Assembly: GCA_033439685.1 (NCBI GenBank)
Contig: JAUEDM010000001.1
Span: 6,696,001-6,760,000 of the forward strand
Direction: 5' to 3'
Length of the DNA: 64,000 bases
From: Apodospora peruviana
Lineage: Eukaryota > Ascomycota > Sordariomycetes > Sordariales > Lasiosphaeriaceae
The notes below the pieces were generated by a model. That model made no database searches. It was not told the DNA's origin and saw only the letters and a program-made list of their open reading frames with translations. Below are positions 43,037-53,939 of this stretch, one piece after another. The translations under genes and the position numbers were made by a program. Numbering within the stretch: position 1 is the stretch's first letter; each line of letters begins with the position of its first letter.

Positions 43037-45406
43037 ATGCCAGGCACCATGCCTCTCGCTACGTACCCTCCGAGGGATCAGGAATTTGTTATGAGAACTC
43101 AGAGGGCAACCGCGAGGATTCAAGAAGTTATGGGTGGTTATACAGGTCTTCAAGCACCGAAGGCGGGCTTCAGGGCGAGTACCGAGTACATTCCCATGGC
43201 ATATTCAGATGGCCCGTCACTGAGACCGGAGCATCCGGGATCATATCATGGTCCTCGGCGTCTATCGAGTAGCAGCGCCAGCACCATAACGAGTAGTGTT
43301 ACTTCGCCTCGTGACAGCTTCGACAGCCGGCCGCGCTCCTCTTCTTTTAACAGCAGCCAGTCAAGCCTGGAGTGGTCTCCGACGTTAAGCTCCGGTCCTA
43401 GCCCACGGTCGAGCTCGGCATACACCCATTACCAATTACAAAATAACAAGGCGGGATACTACCCCTGGCAAAGGCCGGTGCCAATAAAAACGCGCCAAAA
43501 AGTGAAGCCCGGAGAGTTATTTGCTGCGCTTCCTGGCGAGGTCTTGGAGCTGATCCTCGAGGAGCTCCGGAACCTTCACCTGCAACCAAGCAGCAACAGC
43601 TGTGCTACGTGCTGGATGCGGGATTGTTGCTCCATCGCGCTCAGTGCTCGCAAGTTTATCAAGTATGCCCGGGAGTCTCTGTATCAGCACATTTACCTGG
43701 TTGGAGCGGAGGGGCCGAACATGAAGAAGCGGACGAAACTCAGCCACGGATCTAGATTGGTCCTGTTGCGGCGGACGTTGAGGGCGAACCCGCATATTGC
43801 GGTGATTGTCCGCTCACTCAAGCCGCCAGCGGTACCATCTACTACCACAATACAAGAATACAACGACTTGGTGGCCTCGGTGGTGATGGCTTGTCCAAAT
43901 CTGGAGCGGTTGGTTGGATTCTACCCGACATACAACCATTCTTTCCAGCGTGTGTTTCATGCCCTTTCCACGAGGCCTCGGTTGAGGGAGATGAACTGGA
44001 TCATCGACTCGCCGCCTTTTCAGCGCCAGTTTAGAACGCAGACGTCCCCCGGTGGAAACCAGCTGCTGCGGGCAACAGCTGACCTGCAACCGCAACAGTC
44101 CGAGGTCTTTTTAAACTTTCATGTAAACTGGCAGCAGTTAACAACACTCGTGATTCATGTTCATCTTGGTGCGACGCTCAGTCCGCATACACTGCTGGAT
44201 CACACGCTTCGATGTCTCCCTTCCCTGCAAAACCTCATTCTTTCCCACCTACCACATGACGCCTTCAACGATACCAACCTCCTCGCTCTTCCGTGTCTAA
44301 AGAGGCTCTCACTCTCGCACTTATCCGGCGTCACGACCGCCGGCCTCTCGTCCATGGCAACCCGCTCCGCCAGCACATCTATCACGACGCTCACCCTCAT
44401 CCACATGAACGTCGAGTCTTTGCCTGCGCTCGCCCGCATATTCTCCAACCTCTCCTCACTCGAGACGTTCAATATCGTCCAGGCATACGCCCCGATCATG
44501 CCCACCGACGAATACATCTGGCTGTTTCCATACCTGGCATCGCAGTCTCTCCGAAAACTGCACTGGGACATCCCATACCTCCCAACTCGGGCCACGACCG
44601 CCGACACTATTTTGGCTAAGAGCATCAGCGCGAATGGATTTCCGGCGCTGCGGATGCTCCGAGCACCCAACGACCCCGAGGGCATCTTCCAGACACTGTG
44701 CTACCCGAGCGAGCGCGTAGATTTCCCGACAGACCGGTTCAGGAACGGGCATCACCAGCAGTCATCTTACCTCACCGCTGCCGGACTTTTACAAAATGGC
44801 CATGGTCGGACCGGTTCAGGGTACACACAGAGCAGCAACCGGAAGAGCATAGCCAATATTTCTGGGAACCAGAAACCGAGCAGCGCGCCGTCGAGTCCGC
44901 TGTTTCCGCCTGACACGCTGATGCTGCCGCGTGACAACAGCAACCTGCACCAGGCTCGACTCGCCGCACAGGCACGCCTCGAGACGGCGCGGCGGTTCCC
45001 GCGCTTCTTTGTCAATGTGGTCGACGAGGATGGGACGGTAGTCGAGAAGTTTGGCATCGGGGGTTTTCTAGGGACAGTCGAGTCGAAGATTAGCTATGTC
45101 TTGCGGCCGGATGCGGGCGGGACGGACGAGGGGGGCGGGCTGGTCACGGCTGCTGATATGCTTGGTGACTGTGGCGAGGCATTGGTGCTGCAGCAGCAGC
45201 AAGGGAGCGACGATAAGGGAGGATCGATGAGCAAGAAGGATCGCAAAAAGTTAGAGGCCGCCGAGATGGAGGCCCGGACGAGAGAAGGTTGCGTTGGCCG
45301 GTGGAATATGATTAGCAGCAGCAACGGGCAGATGGTGGATAAGAATGATAAGGAGAGGTGGTGGCATGCGGAGAGGGGGAGATGGAAGGGCGTTGCGCTT
45401 TCATAG
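43037..45406 (+). CDS. F-box protein with LRR-like C-terminal region
   Basis: The frame is open from 42722, but the first ATG is at 43037 (MPGTMPLATYPPRDQEF), giving 789 residues. A long Ser-rich disordered N-terminus is followed at about 160-210 by an F-box (LFAALPGEVLELILEELRNL...CCSIALSARKFIKYARESLY). Leucine-rich segments then extend through the middle (SLQNLILSHLP, CLKRLSLSHLSGVT, ITTLTLIHMNVESLPAL), suggesting an LRR-like substrate-binding solenoid. A basic coiled segment (SKKDRKKLEAAEMEART) and a Trp-rich end close the protein. F-box proteins link substrates to Skp1-Cul1 ubiquitin ligases. This layout is common as an uncharacterised protein in filamentous fungi. The substrate is unknown. 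An additional upstream exon would lengthen the N-terminus. Confidence 0.75.
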   Translation: MPGTMPLATYPPRDQEFVMRTQRATARIQEVMGGYTGLQAPKAGFRASTEYIPMAYSDGPSLRPEHPGSYHGPRRLSSSSASTITSSVTSPRDSFDSRPRSSSFNSSQSSLEWSPTLSSGPSPRSSSAYTHYQLQNNKAGYYPWQRPVPIKTRQKVKPGELFAALPGEVLELILEELRNLHLQPSSNSCATCWMRDCCSIALSARKFIKYARESLYQHIYLVGAEGPNMKKRTKLSHGSRLVLLRRTLRANPHIAVIVRSLKPPAVPSTTTIQEYNDLVASVVMACPNLERLVGFYPTYNHSFQRVFHALSTRPRLREMNWIIDSPPFQRQFRTQTSPGGNQLLRATADLQPQQSEVFLNFHVNWQQLTTLVIHVHLGATLSPHTLLDHTLRCLPSLQNLILSHLPHDAFNDTNLLALPCLKRLSLSHLSGVTTAGLSSMATRSASTSITTLTLIHMNVESLPALARIFSNLSSLETFNIVQAYAPIMPTDEYIWLFPYLASQSLRKLHWDIPYLPTRATTADTILAKSISANGFPALRMLRAPNDPEGIFQTLCYPSERVDFPTDRFRNGHHQQSSYLTAAGLLQNGHGRTGSGYTQSSNRKSIANISGNQKPSSAPSSPLFPPDTLMLPRDNSNLHQARLAAQARLETARRFPRFFVNVVDEDGTVVEKFGIGGFLGTVESKISYVLRPDAGGTDEGGGLVTAADMLGDCGEALVLQQQQGSDDKGGSMSKKDRKKLEAAEMEARTREGCVGRWNMISSSNGQMVDKNDKERWWHAERGRWKGVALS

Positions 45407-46191
45407 TGCGACAACGATGTTAATTGCGACAGGAACGAAGAACGACCCCAGCATTACTACTAGTAGCCTTCCATCAGTGAGGCAGCATAGGATTCCTATT
45501 TTCTATGACGACTTTTACGACGGTCCGCATTGGAGTTTCGGGGAGCGAGCAGCAAGTGTAGGTACCTTACAGAACGTGCTGGACTGCAGGGCAGGGGAAG
45601 AAGGTCGCGAGAATCTACCACCACACAACACTTCGATATGACTGCGGAATTGGTGGCTACTGATGCTTGCTGGACTATATCATGGTCACGATATATATAT
45701 CGCCTTAATAGCTAAAGTAGTGACTACGAAGTGCCTACTACGTAATCTCACTTATGATCATGACCTGGCCAAAATATACTTTCGGTATCGCGCCTAAACA
45801 TCATACCGGATTGTACGGATTAATTGTTCACGATATGTGTGAATCGGGATTCGGGAAGTGCAGTCAAGAAAGGGGGTCTCCGGCTCGGCCGTACGCTGGG
45901 AAATAGAGCTCGGCGCTGCGCAGCTTTAACGCGCTGAGGCTGGGCTTGGCGCTCACGGTTTGCAGATTCGGTTTTTTTTTTGCTCTCAGTTGCCAGCGAC
46001 GTCATTTTGCCGCCGTAGCACAGTCATCAATCATCAATCATCAATCACCACAGCCACAGCCACAGCCACAGCAATGCAGTAAAAGAATAGCGCATCTGCA
46101 TCGTCGATTCTTGTCCCCGACCTAAACCGAACGTTCCACGACATCTCTACAGAGCACCCTACCTTACCTACAGACCGAGCAAACCAAAAAA
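45407..46191. other. Intergenic between F-box gene and JAC1
   Basis: It contains the F-box gene terminator, a perfect 14-bp palindrome CGATATATATATCG at 45689-45702, and the JAC1 promoter with short tandem repeats. No gene is seen. Confidence 0.5.
46024..46073. repeat. TCATCAA and CACAGC tandem repeats in JAC1 promoter
   Basis: About three TCATCAA units are followed directly by about four CACAGC units, ending some 120 bases before the JAC1 ATG. Simple slippage repeats are the likely origin. Confidence 0.8.
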
Positions 46192-47076
46192 ATGCGATCC
46201 TCTGTTCTCTTCGGCGGCAGCCAGCTGTGCGTAGCATGTCGAATGAAAGCCAGTAGTCAGTCCGCGACGATGACGGCAAGGCAGTTCTCGACCGCGATAT
46301 TACCAAGCAGCAGACAAGCAAGAACAGAAGCCACTCTTTTATCACTACCACACCGGCGGCAAAGCAGGATACTGGTATCAGTACCAGCAGCCTCGCGATG
46401 GCTCTCTTCTTCCCCACAAACGGGCCCAGGCGCAGCAGCAGCACAATCCCAACAACCTCAAAACCCACGTGAACAACGGAGAAAGATACCGCAATACTAC
46501 GCCCTCTTCCCCGACACTTTACCGCAAGGCCCTCCTCCCTCGGGGCCCTTCCAAATCGACCTCTCCTCCTTGCGGCGCGAATTCCTCCGCCTCCAAGCCG
46601 CTTCCCATCCGGATTTCCACCACTCAGGCGGCTCGACCCAGTCGTCGGACGAAATCTCGGCCCGCCGCCGAGCGGAAGTGACCTCGTCGCTCATCAACGC
46701 GGCCTACAAGACCCTCTCGTCGCCTTTACTCCGCGCGCAATATCTCCTCCATGAACTCTATGGCGTGGATCTAGCGGGTGACGAGTCTGGCCAAGAGGCG
46801 GGCGACGCGGCGGACGCGGAGGTGTTGACGACCGTGCTCGAAGCGAGGGAAAAGATTGAGGAGGCGGAAAGGGAGGAAGATTTGGTCGAGTTGAGGAAGG
46901 AGAATGAGGAGAGGATAAAGCTGGCTGAGGAACGGATGGGCAAAGCGTTGGAGAAGGACGGCCCGCAAGAGGTGGAGGAGGCGAAGAAGGAGGCTGTTAG
47001 GTTGAGGTATTGGGTAAATATTCGGGAGAGCGTGGATAACTGGGAGAAGGGGAAGCCTGTTGTTTTGCAGCATTAG
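46192..47076 (+). CDS. JAC1: Mitochondrial Fe-S co-chaperone Jac1/HscB
   Basis: The 294-residue protein has an Arg/Ser-rich N-terminus without acidic residues (MRSSVLFGGSQLCVACRMKASS...), typical of a mitochondrial presequence. A J-domain starts near QYYALFPDTLP and carries the HPD motif (His139) in AASHPDFHH. The C-terminal HscB oligomerisation/ISU-binding helices follow (LLRAQYLLHELYGVDL, then EVLTTVLEAREKIEEAE, ending LRYWVNIRESVDNWEKG). Jac1 stimulates the Hsp70 Ssq1/Ssc1 and delivers the scaffold Isu1 for Fe-S cluster transfer in the matrix. All elements needed for function are visible and no intron is required. A short acidic Gly/Ala insert (GDESGQEAGDAAD) in the linker is not unusual. 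It reads in the same direction as its neighbours, with no sign of co-transcription. Confidence 0.9.
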   Translation: MRSSVLFGGSQLCVACRMKASSQSATMTARQFSTAILPSSRQARTEATLLSLPHRRQSRILVSVPAASRWLSSSPQTGPGAAAAQSQQPQNPREQRRKIPQYYALFPDTLPQGPPPSGPFQIDLSSLRREFLRLQAASHPDFHHSGGSTQSSDEISARRRAEVTSSLINAAYKTLSSPLLRAQYLLHELYGVDLAGDESGQEAGDAADAEVLTTVLEAREKIEEAEREEDLVELRKENEERIKLAEERMGKALEKDGPQEVEEAKKEAVRLRYWVNIRESVDNWEKGKPVVLQH

Positions 47077-48059
47077 ATATTGGTAAGGCGCTGCCTGGGC
47101 GAGGGGAAGATAAATGGGTAGATGGATGGGTTAGTGCCGAAGGGAAACTGCTTGTTCACTGCCCAAGTGCTTGTCTTTTTCCACCTCGGATCTAAGTCGG
47201 TATGGTGTATATAGCATAGTTGTAAATGCGCGCGTTGGTGTTTCTGTATATAGTCGTTGTTGTATTTTAGGTCTTCACGGATTAATGATATCGGGTATCA
47301 GGAAGGTTTAATCAGGAGAAAGCTTTGAAAATTAAATGTTGATTGGAAAAGAGCATGGAAGAAAGGGAACAGAGGACTCATATGGCAGATGGGGAGATTT
47401 CTGTTATTGGTTTCTGAGCATCGTACGATGTGGATTGGAGACTGCCGCCGCCGCCGCTCAACCCAGTTGGACGCCTTTGTTGGTCCAAACTCGACGAATT
47501 CAAACAGACATGAAAATGAGCTGTATTGTATGCATGAGGGAAATAGATGGATACTTTTGCAACAACATTTGTGTACCATCAAATATCATCGATTTGTCTC
47601 CCCTACAGGTTGTGACTGGTCCACTTTTACTGTCCAGTATTTCCATTCCTATCTCCTGAGCACGTCAAGCAATCCAGCTATTCGGGTCAGGGATGAATCC
47701 CCCCGCTGCCAGAATCTGTCTGTTTTGGGTTATACCGTAGCTCGTCTCCAAGACAACTCAATACCGTGTACGGAATATGGACCACTGGAAGAGGAATTCG
47801 GAATTCCATCCGATGTTCGCTTCTTCCACAACTCCAGTGCTGAGGCTCCACAGGTCGTTTAGCTCCTCCGCTTAACCTCCTTAGCGGTTAGCCCCCACTG
47901 ACCCCACCCCGATCACTGACGTCTCTCAGCCTTGCTTGTGTCTCCACGAACCCAGCAGCCCCCAAAGCTCTCCGAACAACTAGACCGACCTCCAAACGAA
48001 TTCTTCCATTCTACATCTCTTCCATCTTGTTGTATTCTTCCCAGGAAGGCAGGCCGAAT
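47077..48059. other. Intergenic between JAC1 and CSN4
   Basis: It includes the JAC1 3' flank and the CSN4 promoter/leader. A plus-strand open frame at 47389-47862 shows no domain and I treat it as chance. Nothing else is recognised. Confidence 0.5.
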
Positions 48060-49325
48060 ATGGCGTCGCCCAAGGTGGCCGAAGCTCTCGGCCGTGCTCA
48101 AGAGCACCCCGACCCGGCTGCCGCCTACAAGGACATACTCACAAACATCAAGACCCTCTCCTCGCTGGCCACCATCGCCGCCGACCTGACCGCAATCAGC
48201 GATGCCGTCCTCGCCGCCCAGCTCGGCGTGGTTTCCTCTCGGGCGGTTCTGTCCCAGCTAGTGACCACCCTGCAGGCCCTCGATAACCACGACGTCTCCA
48301 TCACAGTCGGCGCGCACGTCGTCACCGCCATCGGCGCCAACACCTCCCTCGCATCGTCACTACTCGAGCAGACGGCGGCGTTGCGCGAACTGATGGCCAC
48401 AGCCCATGAAGCAAACGACGATTTCCTCGAAGCGGCAAAATCCCTAGCCGAGATCCCGCTCGACAGCTCGCAGCGCCGCGTGCCCGACGCCGATAAAGTG
48501 TCCATCTGGATCCGCATCGTGCGCAATTACCTCGAGGTCGATGACAGCACGGCCGCAGAGACCTACCTCAACAAGCTCAAAAATGTGATGCACACGATCG
48601 ACGACCCAGAACTGAACCTGCATTTCAAGCTCAGCGCCGCGCGCATCCAGGACTCGAAGCGTCAGTTCCTTGCGGCCGCCCAGAGCTACCACGAGATTTC
48701 CTTCAGCCCGACAATCGCGGAAGAAGAACGCCTGCACACGCTCAGCATGGCGATCAAGTGCGCCATTCTCGCGCCGGCCGGTCCGCCGCGCAGCCGCGTT
48801 TTGGCTCGACTATACAAGGACGAGCGGTCCGCTGCGCTGGAAGAGTACTCCATGCTAGAGAAAATGTTTCTCGACAGGCTGCTCGCGCCGGCCGAGGTGG
48901 CCAAGTTTGCGCAGGGGCTGGCGCCGCACCAGCTGGCCACGACGGCGGATGGGTCGACGGTTCTGGCCAAAGCAGTGGTCGAGCACAACTTGTTGGGTGC
49001 GAGCCGGCTGTACACCAATATTGGATTTGACGAGCTGGGTCTACTCTTGGGGCTGGACGGCGTGAAAGCAGAAGACACGACGGCAAAAATGATTGAGCAG
49101 GACAGGTTAAAGGGGACCATTGACCAGATTGACCGGATCATATGGTTCGAGACCAGGGATGCGTCGGACGAAAAGGGCAGTTGGCGCGCTGGCGACTTGG
49201 TGGGCAAGGAGATGCGGCGGTGGGACAGTAACGTGCAGGCGCTCGCTGAAGACGTGGAGCGGCTTACAGGTGCGCTCCAGGATGAATTCCCCGAGTTTGT
49301 GGCTGCTCAGATTGCGGCTGCATGA
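48060..49325 (+). CDS. csnD: COP9 signalosome subunit 4
   Basis: The first ATG of the frame (MASPKVAEALGRAQEHP) gives 421 residues, close to the usual CSN4 length. The N-terminal two-thirds is helical repeat (LLEQTAALRELM..., VSIWIRIVRNYLEVDDSTAAETYLNKLKNV, LHFKLSAARIQDSKRQF). A PCI/winged-helix domain follows at about 280-370 (SMLEKMFLDRLLAPAEVAKFAQGLAPHQ, AVVEHNLLGASRLYTNIGFDELGLLLGL) and a C-terminal helix (QALAEDVERLTGALQDEFPEF). CSN4 is a core subunit of the COP9 signalosome, which removes Nedd8 from cullins. In fungi the complex controls development and secondary metabolism. The reading frame is intact without introns. The upstream ORF extension to 48027 has no ATG and is leader sequence. 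Confidence 0.92.
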   Translation: MASPKVAEALGRAQEHPDPAAAYKDILTNIKTLSSLATIAADLTAISDAVLAAQLGVVSSRAVLSQLVTTLQALDNHDVSITVGAHVVTAIGANTSLASSLLEQTAALRELMATAHEANDDFLEAAKSLAEIPLDSSQRRVPDADKVSIWIRIVRNYLEVDDSTAAETYLNKLKNVMHTIDDPELNLHFKLSAARIQDSKRQFLAAAQSYHEISFSPTIAEEERLHTLSMAIKCAILAPAGPPRSRVLARLYKDERSAALEEYSMLEKMFLDRLLAPAEVAKFAQGLAPHQLATTADGSTVLAKAVVEHNLLGASRLYTNIGFDELGLLLGLDGVKAEDTTAKMIEQDRLKGTIDQIDRIIWFETRDASDEKGSWRAGDLVGKEMRRWDSNVQALAEDVERLTGALQDEFPEFVAAQIAAA

Positions 49326-49707
49326 GACGACGCTCGCAAATATATTGAGCCATTTTATTGCGGCATGGTGCAACGGTTGGAGGGTGGATTCACGACGGTG
49401 ACGAGACGTTCAATAGAATGGTTGGCGAGAGGCAGAGTCAGATCTCGGCATTCTACCATGACGAGGACAAAGGCCACGTCTTGTCCTGTCTGACTAGTAT
49501 TACTAGCTAGTGGTGCATTCTACATACAGCAAATAAATAAATAAAAAGAATACAAAAACAAAACAAAGCATCAATGCCATCCCGTGTCCCCGTTCTTAAT
49601 TCCTTGTAGGTATATCCAAACAAAAGTCGAACACCTTATCGCCTATCCTGTCCCAGTTATGGCCGGTATGTCATCAAATTCCCATCCATATCCCTATAAC
49701 TTCATTT
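49326..49707. other. Convergent 3' gap CSN4 / SGNH hydrolase
   Basis: The short gap between two convergent genes contains a strong AATAAA cluster on the plus strand and no gene. Confidence 0.5.
49532..49545 (+). terminator. Poly(A) signal cluster of CSN4
   Basis: Overlapping AATAAATAAATAAA lies about 210 bases after the CSN4 stop and is the best polyadenylation signal in the convergent gap. The cleavage site itself is not known. Confidence 0.5.
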
Positions 49708-50524
49708 TCAGTCCAAGTCCCTTCGACGGACTACTACATAGCCTCGGTCAATCGCCTTGGGGCTTTCGTTCTCCTCCTCGTCAAACACCTTCTCGTCGTC
49801 CTTGAACCACCTTCGGCGCTTAGCCGGAGAAGGATCATTTTCCGCCTTTTCTCTCGCCAGGATGCTGACCAAGTAAATCCCGACCTTGTTTCCGATGAAA
49901 TCGTAACCGTCGGGCGTGAAGTGAATGGCGTCATCCCAGTATCGGCGTCGGTCCTCGGCCGACATGGCGAAGTAAGGGATGGCAGCGTGCAGATCGAAGG
50001 CGTGACTATAGTTCTAGATTAGTAATTAGATGCTGTCGAATAGGTAGGCAGGAAACTCACAAGTTCGTCCTCTTGTAACCCTTTATAGAATCATTCAGTG
50101 CTTTGCGTCTGGCTATAATTGCCGGAGAATTACCCATGCCGGCTTCCGGCACCGTGAGCGCGAGCACCTTGACGTTTCGCCGTAGCGGCATGTCCCAGAC
50201 TTTCTTCAGCTCTGTAAACACGTCCTCTCCCGGAATGCCCATGGCAATATCGTTTGTTCCTCCCAGTACGATGGCCCAGTCATAACCATTGTTGCCCTTT
50301 GTGTCTGGGTCGAAATGTTCCTCCATCCTGCTCTTGAAGTCGTACTTGACCACGCTTCCGGGGACCCCGTCCTCGACTGTCTCGACGTCCAGCTCGGGGA
50401 AGGCCATCTCGAGAAACTGCACCAGCATCGTCTCGTACGTGTGGTAGATGGCGCCCATCGACGAGTAGCCCGCCGTGAGCGAGTCGCCGAAGCAGAGGAT
50501 GCGTAGCTTCTGGCGGCTGGCCAT
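49708..50524 (-). CDS. SGNH/GDSL-family hydrolase
   Basis: I start at MASRQKLRILCFGDSL (50524); the longer frame upstream has no support. Exon 1 is 50524-50061, the intron is 50060-50006 (GTGAGT...CTATAG, with CTAAT, phase 2), and exon 2 is 50005-49708. The join reads KRTNFHAFDLHAAIPYF, for 253 residues in total. SGNH blocks are complete: block I FGDSLTAGY with Ser15, the oxyanion Gly in block II (DGVPGS), block III GGTND with Asn91, and block V DDAIHFTPDGY with Asp180 and His183. The family includes esterases, lipases and acyl-protein or phospholipid thioesterases. No signal peptide is seen, so the enzyme is probably intracellular. The tail is basic and acidic mixed (AKRRRWFKDDEK). The substrate is unknown. 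Confidence 0.88.
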
Positions 50525-51220
50525 CTTGCGGTAGAGTACGCGAAACAAGTGTTGGACCGGTTTGATGAAGCGAGCTCGAAACTGACGGGGCTGTAAACGG
50601 ACGGCTTTGTTCGGGCGCAGCTTCTTTTTGTGTTCGAGTTGGAAATTTCGCATTACATTTAGGAGATAGATCACAACAGATAGTCTACAGTTAAACTTTC
50701 AAAACATTAGGTTTGTTGTTGCGGGGCACGTCTTCATCCGAGAGGTTAGATTAGATAATGGACGAGGCGATGTGTCGTTGGCATCAGGCACCCGACCTCA
50801 CGCTCCTCGCAGGGCAACCGACAGCTGACCAACCGGGGCGGGAGCTTCACTGGTGCGCGAGAACCTTGAGGAGCAAAATGGTGGGGGCGGGACAGAAGAT
50901 ACAAAGCTACAAGCTATCTCCCTGATGTGTCACACATCAGCCCCACAACCACCATGCCAAGAGAAGTGGACCTAATATCTTCCAGGGCGCGCCAAGCCGA
51001 TGACGCTTTTGACTTTCAATGGATTCGTCTGAACATTTTTCTAAACATTTTAACACGGGTTATCAACAAATGTCTCAACTTGAATATTGGGAAACACATT
51101 TTAGTACGCCAATCAAGAACTCAGTCTGGGTTACTTGATATTTTCTCTTTAATCTCTCTCTTTTTCCTTTTCAGCGGTGCTGTGAGCGCAAGATCCCCCG
51201 GCCGGCATTGGCCAGTAATC
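50525..51220. other. Divergent promoter SGNH hydrolase / NAD synthetase
   Basis: The gap is AT-rich near 51030-51180 and pyrimidine-rich directly before the NAD synthetase ATG. Open frames crossing it are upstream extensions without support. Confidence 0.5.
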
Positions 51221-53691
51221 ATGTCGTTCATCACAGTTGCGTCCGCTACACTTCCTAGTGTCCCGCTAGACTTCAAGGGTAACCTTGAACGCATTCGAGA
51301 GAGTATACGCCTTGCCAAAGCCCAAGGAGCCAGACTTCGCACTGGCCCTGAGCTGGAGGTACCTGGCTATGGATGTCTCGATCATCACCTTGAAGGTCAG
51401 TAATTATCAAAGACATCAAGGACTAGATGGCTTAACTCGTGCGTTCTATTTAGGTGATACCTTCCTCCATAGCTGGGAAGTCGTGGCACAGATCCTTAAT
51501 GACCCAATCTGCAAAGACATGTTGATCGATGTGGGCATGGGCGTGCGGCACCGCAATGTCAGGTATAACTGCCGCATCCTGCTTACCTACCGAAAGATAT
51601 TCATGATCCGGCCCAAGATGAGCCTCGCCAACGACGGCCTCTACCGGGAAGCTCGTCATTTCACGGCATGGTCCAAGCCAAGGACGATCGAGACGTACTA
51701 TCTGGAACAGGTCGTCCGTGACATCACAGGCCAGAGAACGGTGCCCATCGGGGACGTCGTTCTCTCTACCCTGGACACGACTGTTGGCTGTGAGACGTGT
51801 GAGGAGCTCTTTACTCCATCCAATCCGTCAACTTACATGGGTCTCAACGGTGTCGAGCTCATTCTGAATTCAAGCGCCTCGCACGCCGAGCTACGGAAGC
51901 TTACCACCAGGCTCAACCTGATCCAGAACTGTAGTCGGAAGCTGGGCGGAATTTATGTCTACTCTAATGCCACCGGAGTCGACGGTGATGCGAGAATTAT
52001 GTACGATGGCTCATCGATGATCATGTGCAATGGGCGTGTGCTGAGCCAGTCCGCCCAATTCTCTTTGGTACGTAACAACCAGTTCAATATCATCTGGACC
52101 CGCGATTTCAAACCAAAGCTTACCAACACTGCCAACAGAAACCGGTTGAAGTCATCACAGCAACTATAGATCTCGAAGAGGTCCGCAGTTTCAGGAGCAG
52201 CATCTCGCGAAACGTACAGGCCGCCGCCCAGGCCGACTTTCCGCGCGTCGATTGCGATATATGTCTATCCCGTCCGGCCGACGAGATCTTTGTGTCTGAC
52301 ACCCTGACGTTGTCGCGAGAAATATCCCTCAAGATACTCGATCCAATGGAGGAAATATTCATGGCCGAGGCTGTCTTCCTCTGGCAATACCTCACAAGGT
52401 CAAATGCCGCCGGGTATTTCCTCGCACTGTCTGGCGGTCTCGACAGCGCTACTGTCGCACTGTTTGTGTTCGGTATGGCCAAGACGGTGCTGCAGTCCAT
52501 CAACTCGGGCGAGGACAACACTCTGGTAGACCTGCGACGCATCACGGGCGAGCCCGAGTTTGTCCCCAAAACACCGCAAGATATCGTGTCAAGACTGCTG
52601 CACACATGCTACATGGGGACAAAGAACAGCAGCAAAGATACGAAGTCCCGCGCGCAAAGGCTCGCCGACAGCCTTGGGGCTTACCACTCGGACGTCACGA
52701 TTGATCAGACAGTATCGGCGCATGAGGATATTATCAAACAAGCATTGAAATTTGAGGCAAAGTTCCTGGTTGAGGGTGGGAGCGAGGCAGAGAACCTTGC
52801 CAAACAGAATATTCAGGCACGAAACAGGATGGTGGTTGCGTATGAGCTGGCGCAGCTTAGCACGACCGCACGCAAGCTGCCTAGGGTCGGGGCGAGTCTG
52901 CTTGTCTTGTCGTCCGGTAATGTCGATGAGACTCTCCGCGGGTTAGTTAACACTCCCTTTCCTCGGTCCCTTTTTCATTCTTCGGCTACTAACTAATGCA
53001 AACATGTCTGCATATATAGGTACCTAACAAAATACGACTGTTCCTCTGGGGATATCGCGCCGCTGGGTAGTATCTCCAAGACGGACGCCAAGCTCTTCCT
53101 GGACTGGGCGCGCCGCAAGTGGGACATGGGCATCATAGCCGAGTTCCTCGACGCGCGCCCCAGCGCCGAGCTGACGCCGCTCGCGGCCGGTGAGCAGGAC
53201 GACGAGGCCGACTCCGAGATGGGCCTGACGTACGCCGAGCTGAGCGCGTTTGGTCTCTTGAGGAAAGTCGAAAAGCTCGGACCGTGGTCCTGCTACCTGC
53301 GGCTGCTGGTCGAGTGGCAGGACCGCCCCGGGTTCGGACCGCAGGAGATCGCGACCAAGGTGATAAGGTTTTTCCGGTTTTATGCAATCAATAGACACAA
53401 GAGTACGGTTATCACACCGAGTGTGCACTTGAGTGCTTATGTGAGTTTTCTTTCTACCCAGAGAGTGTGTTTGATTTTTCTGCGATTTGTTGTGGGCTGA
53501 CTGGGATGAAATAGAATCCGGATGATAATCGCCATGATTTGCGCCCGTTTCTGTACGTGGTGAACTGGAACTGGCAGGCGGACAAGATACTAGAACATGC
53601 GGCAGGCCTGGAAAAGAAACTCGCCGAAAAGAAGATCGTCACGACCAGTAGCAACAGCAATGATGGGACCGGTACTGATGAGGTTTATTAG
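51221..53691 (+). CDS. QNS1: Glutamine-dependent NAD+ synthetase, divergent
   Basis: Five exons give 729 residues: 51221-51395, 51454-52067, 52139-52941, 53020-53440, 53515-53691. All introns are 58-78 nt with GT...AG ends. The enzyme makes NAD+ from nicotinic-acid adenine dinucleotide, ATP and glutamine in the cytosol. The nitrilase-type glutaminase domain has its full triad: Glu44 (GPELEVPGYG), Lys113 (RPKMSLANDG) and Cys174 (CETCEELF), one residue off the yeast numbering. The synthetase domain has the PP-loop SGGLDSA (from about 361), HTCYMGTKNSSKDT and the ammonia-channel region YLTKYDCSSGDIAPLGSISKTD. Several normally well-kept spots differ: ATLPSVPLDF replaces the usual NLNQWALDF, and LEVRSF/NSSASH-type changes occur. 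It could therefore be a second, diverged paralogue rather than the housekeeping copy. Nothing indicates inactivity. Confidence 0.9.
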
Positions 53692-53939
53692 GTTCAATTG
53701 CGTACTTGGAGCAACAGCATAGCATGGTGTTAGCTGGTGTTTATATTTTGTGACTTTCCACTAGGAGTAGAGCACTTTGTTAATAGCCAAGCTAGTTATA
53801 GCTGAGTAAACCTAGGTAGGTAGAGATGGGTTCTTGTATGATATGCTGGCCCCCAGAGTTTCTAAACCACGTATTCCCTCAAAGAACCTTTTTCTTCACC
53901 CCGGGCTCAAGCCAATACACATTCCTATTTAAAACCTCC
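53692..53939. other. 3' flank of NAD synthetase
   Basis: It carries an AAACCTAGGTAGGTAGAG copy of the recurrent palindrome at 53808-53825. No gene is visible. Confidence 0.5.

Noticed and set aside
47389..47862. 157-codon open frame between JAC1 and CSN4
   Set aside because: No domain; located in untranslated or promoter sequence of neighbouring genes.
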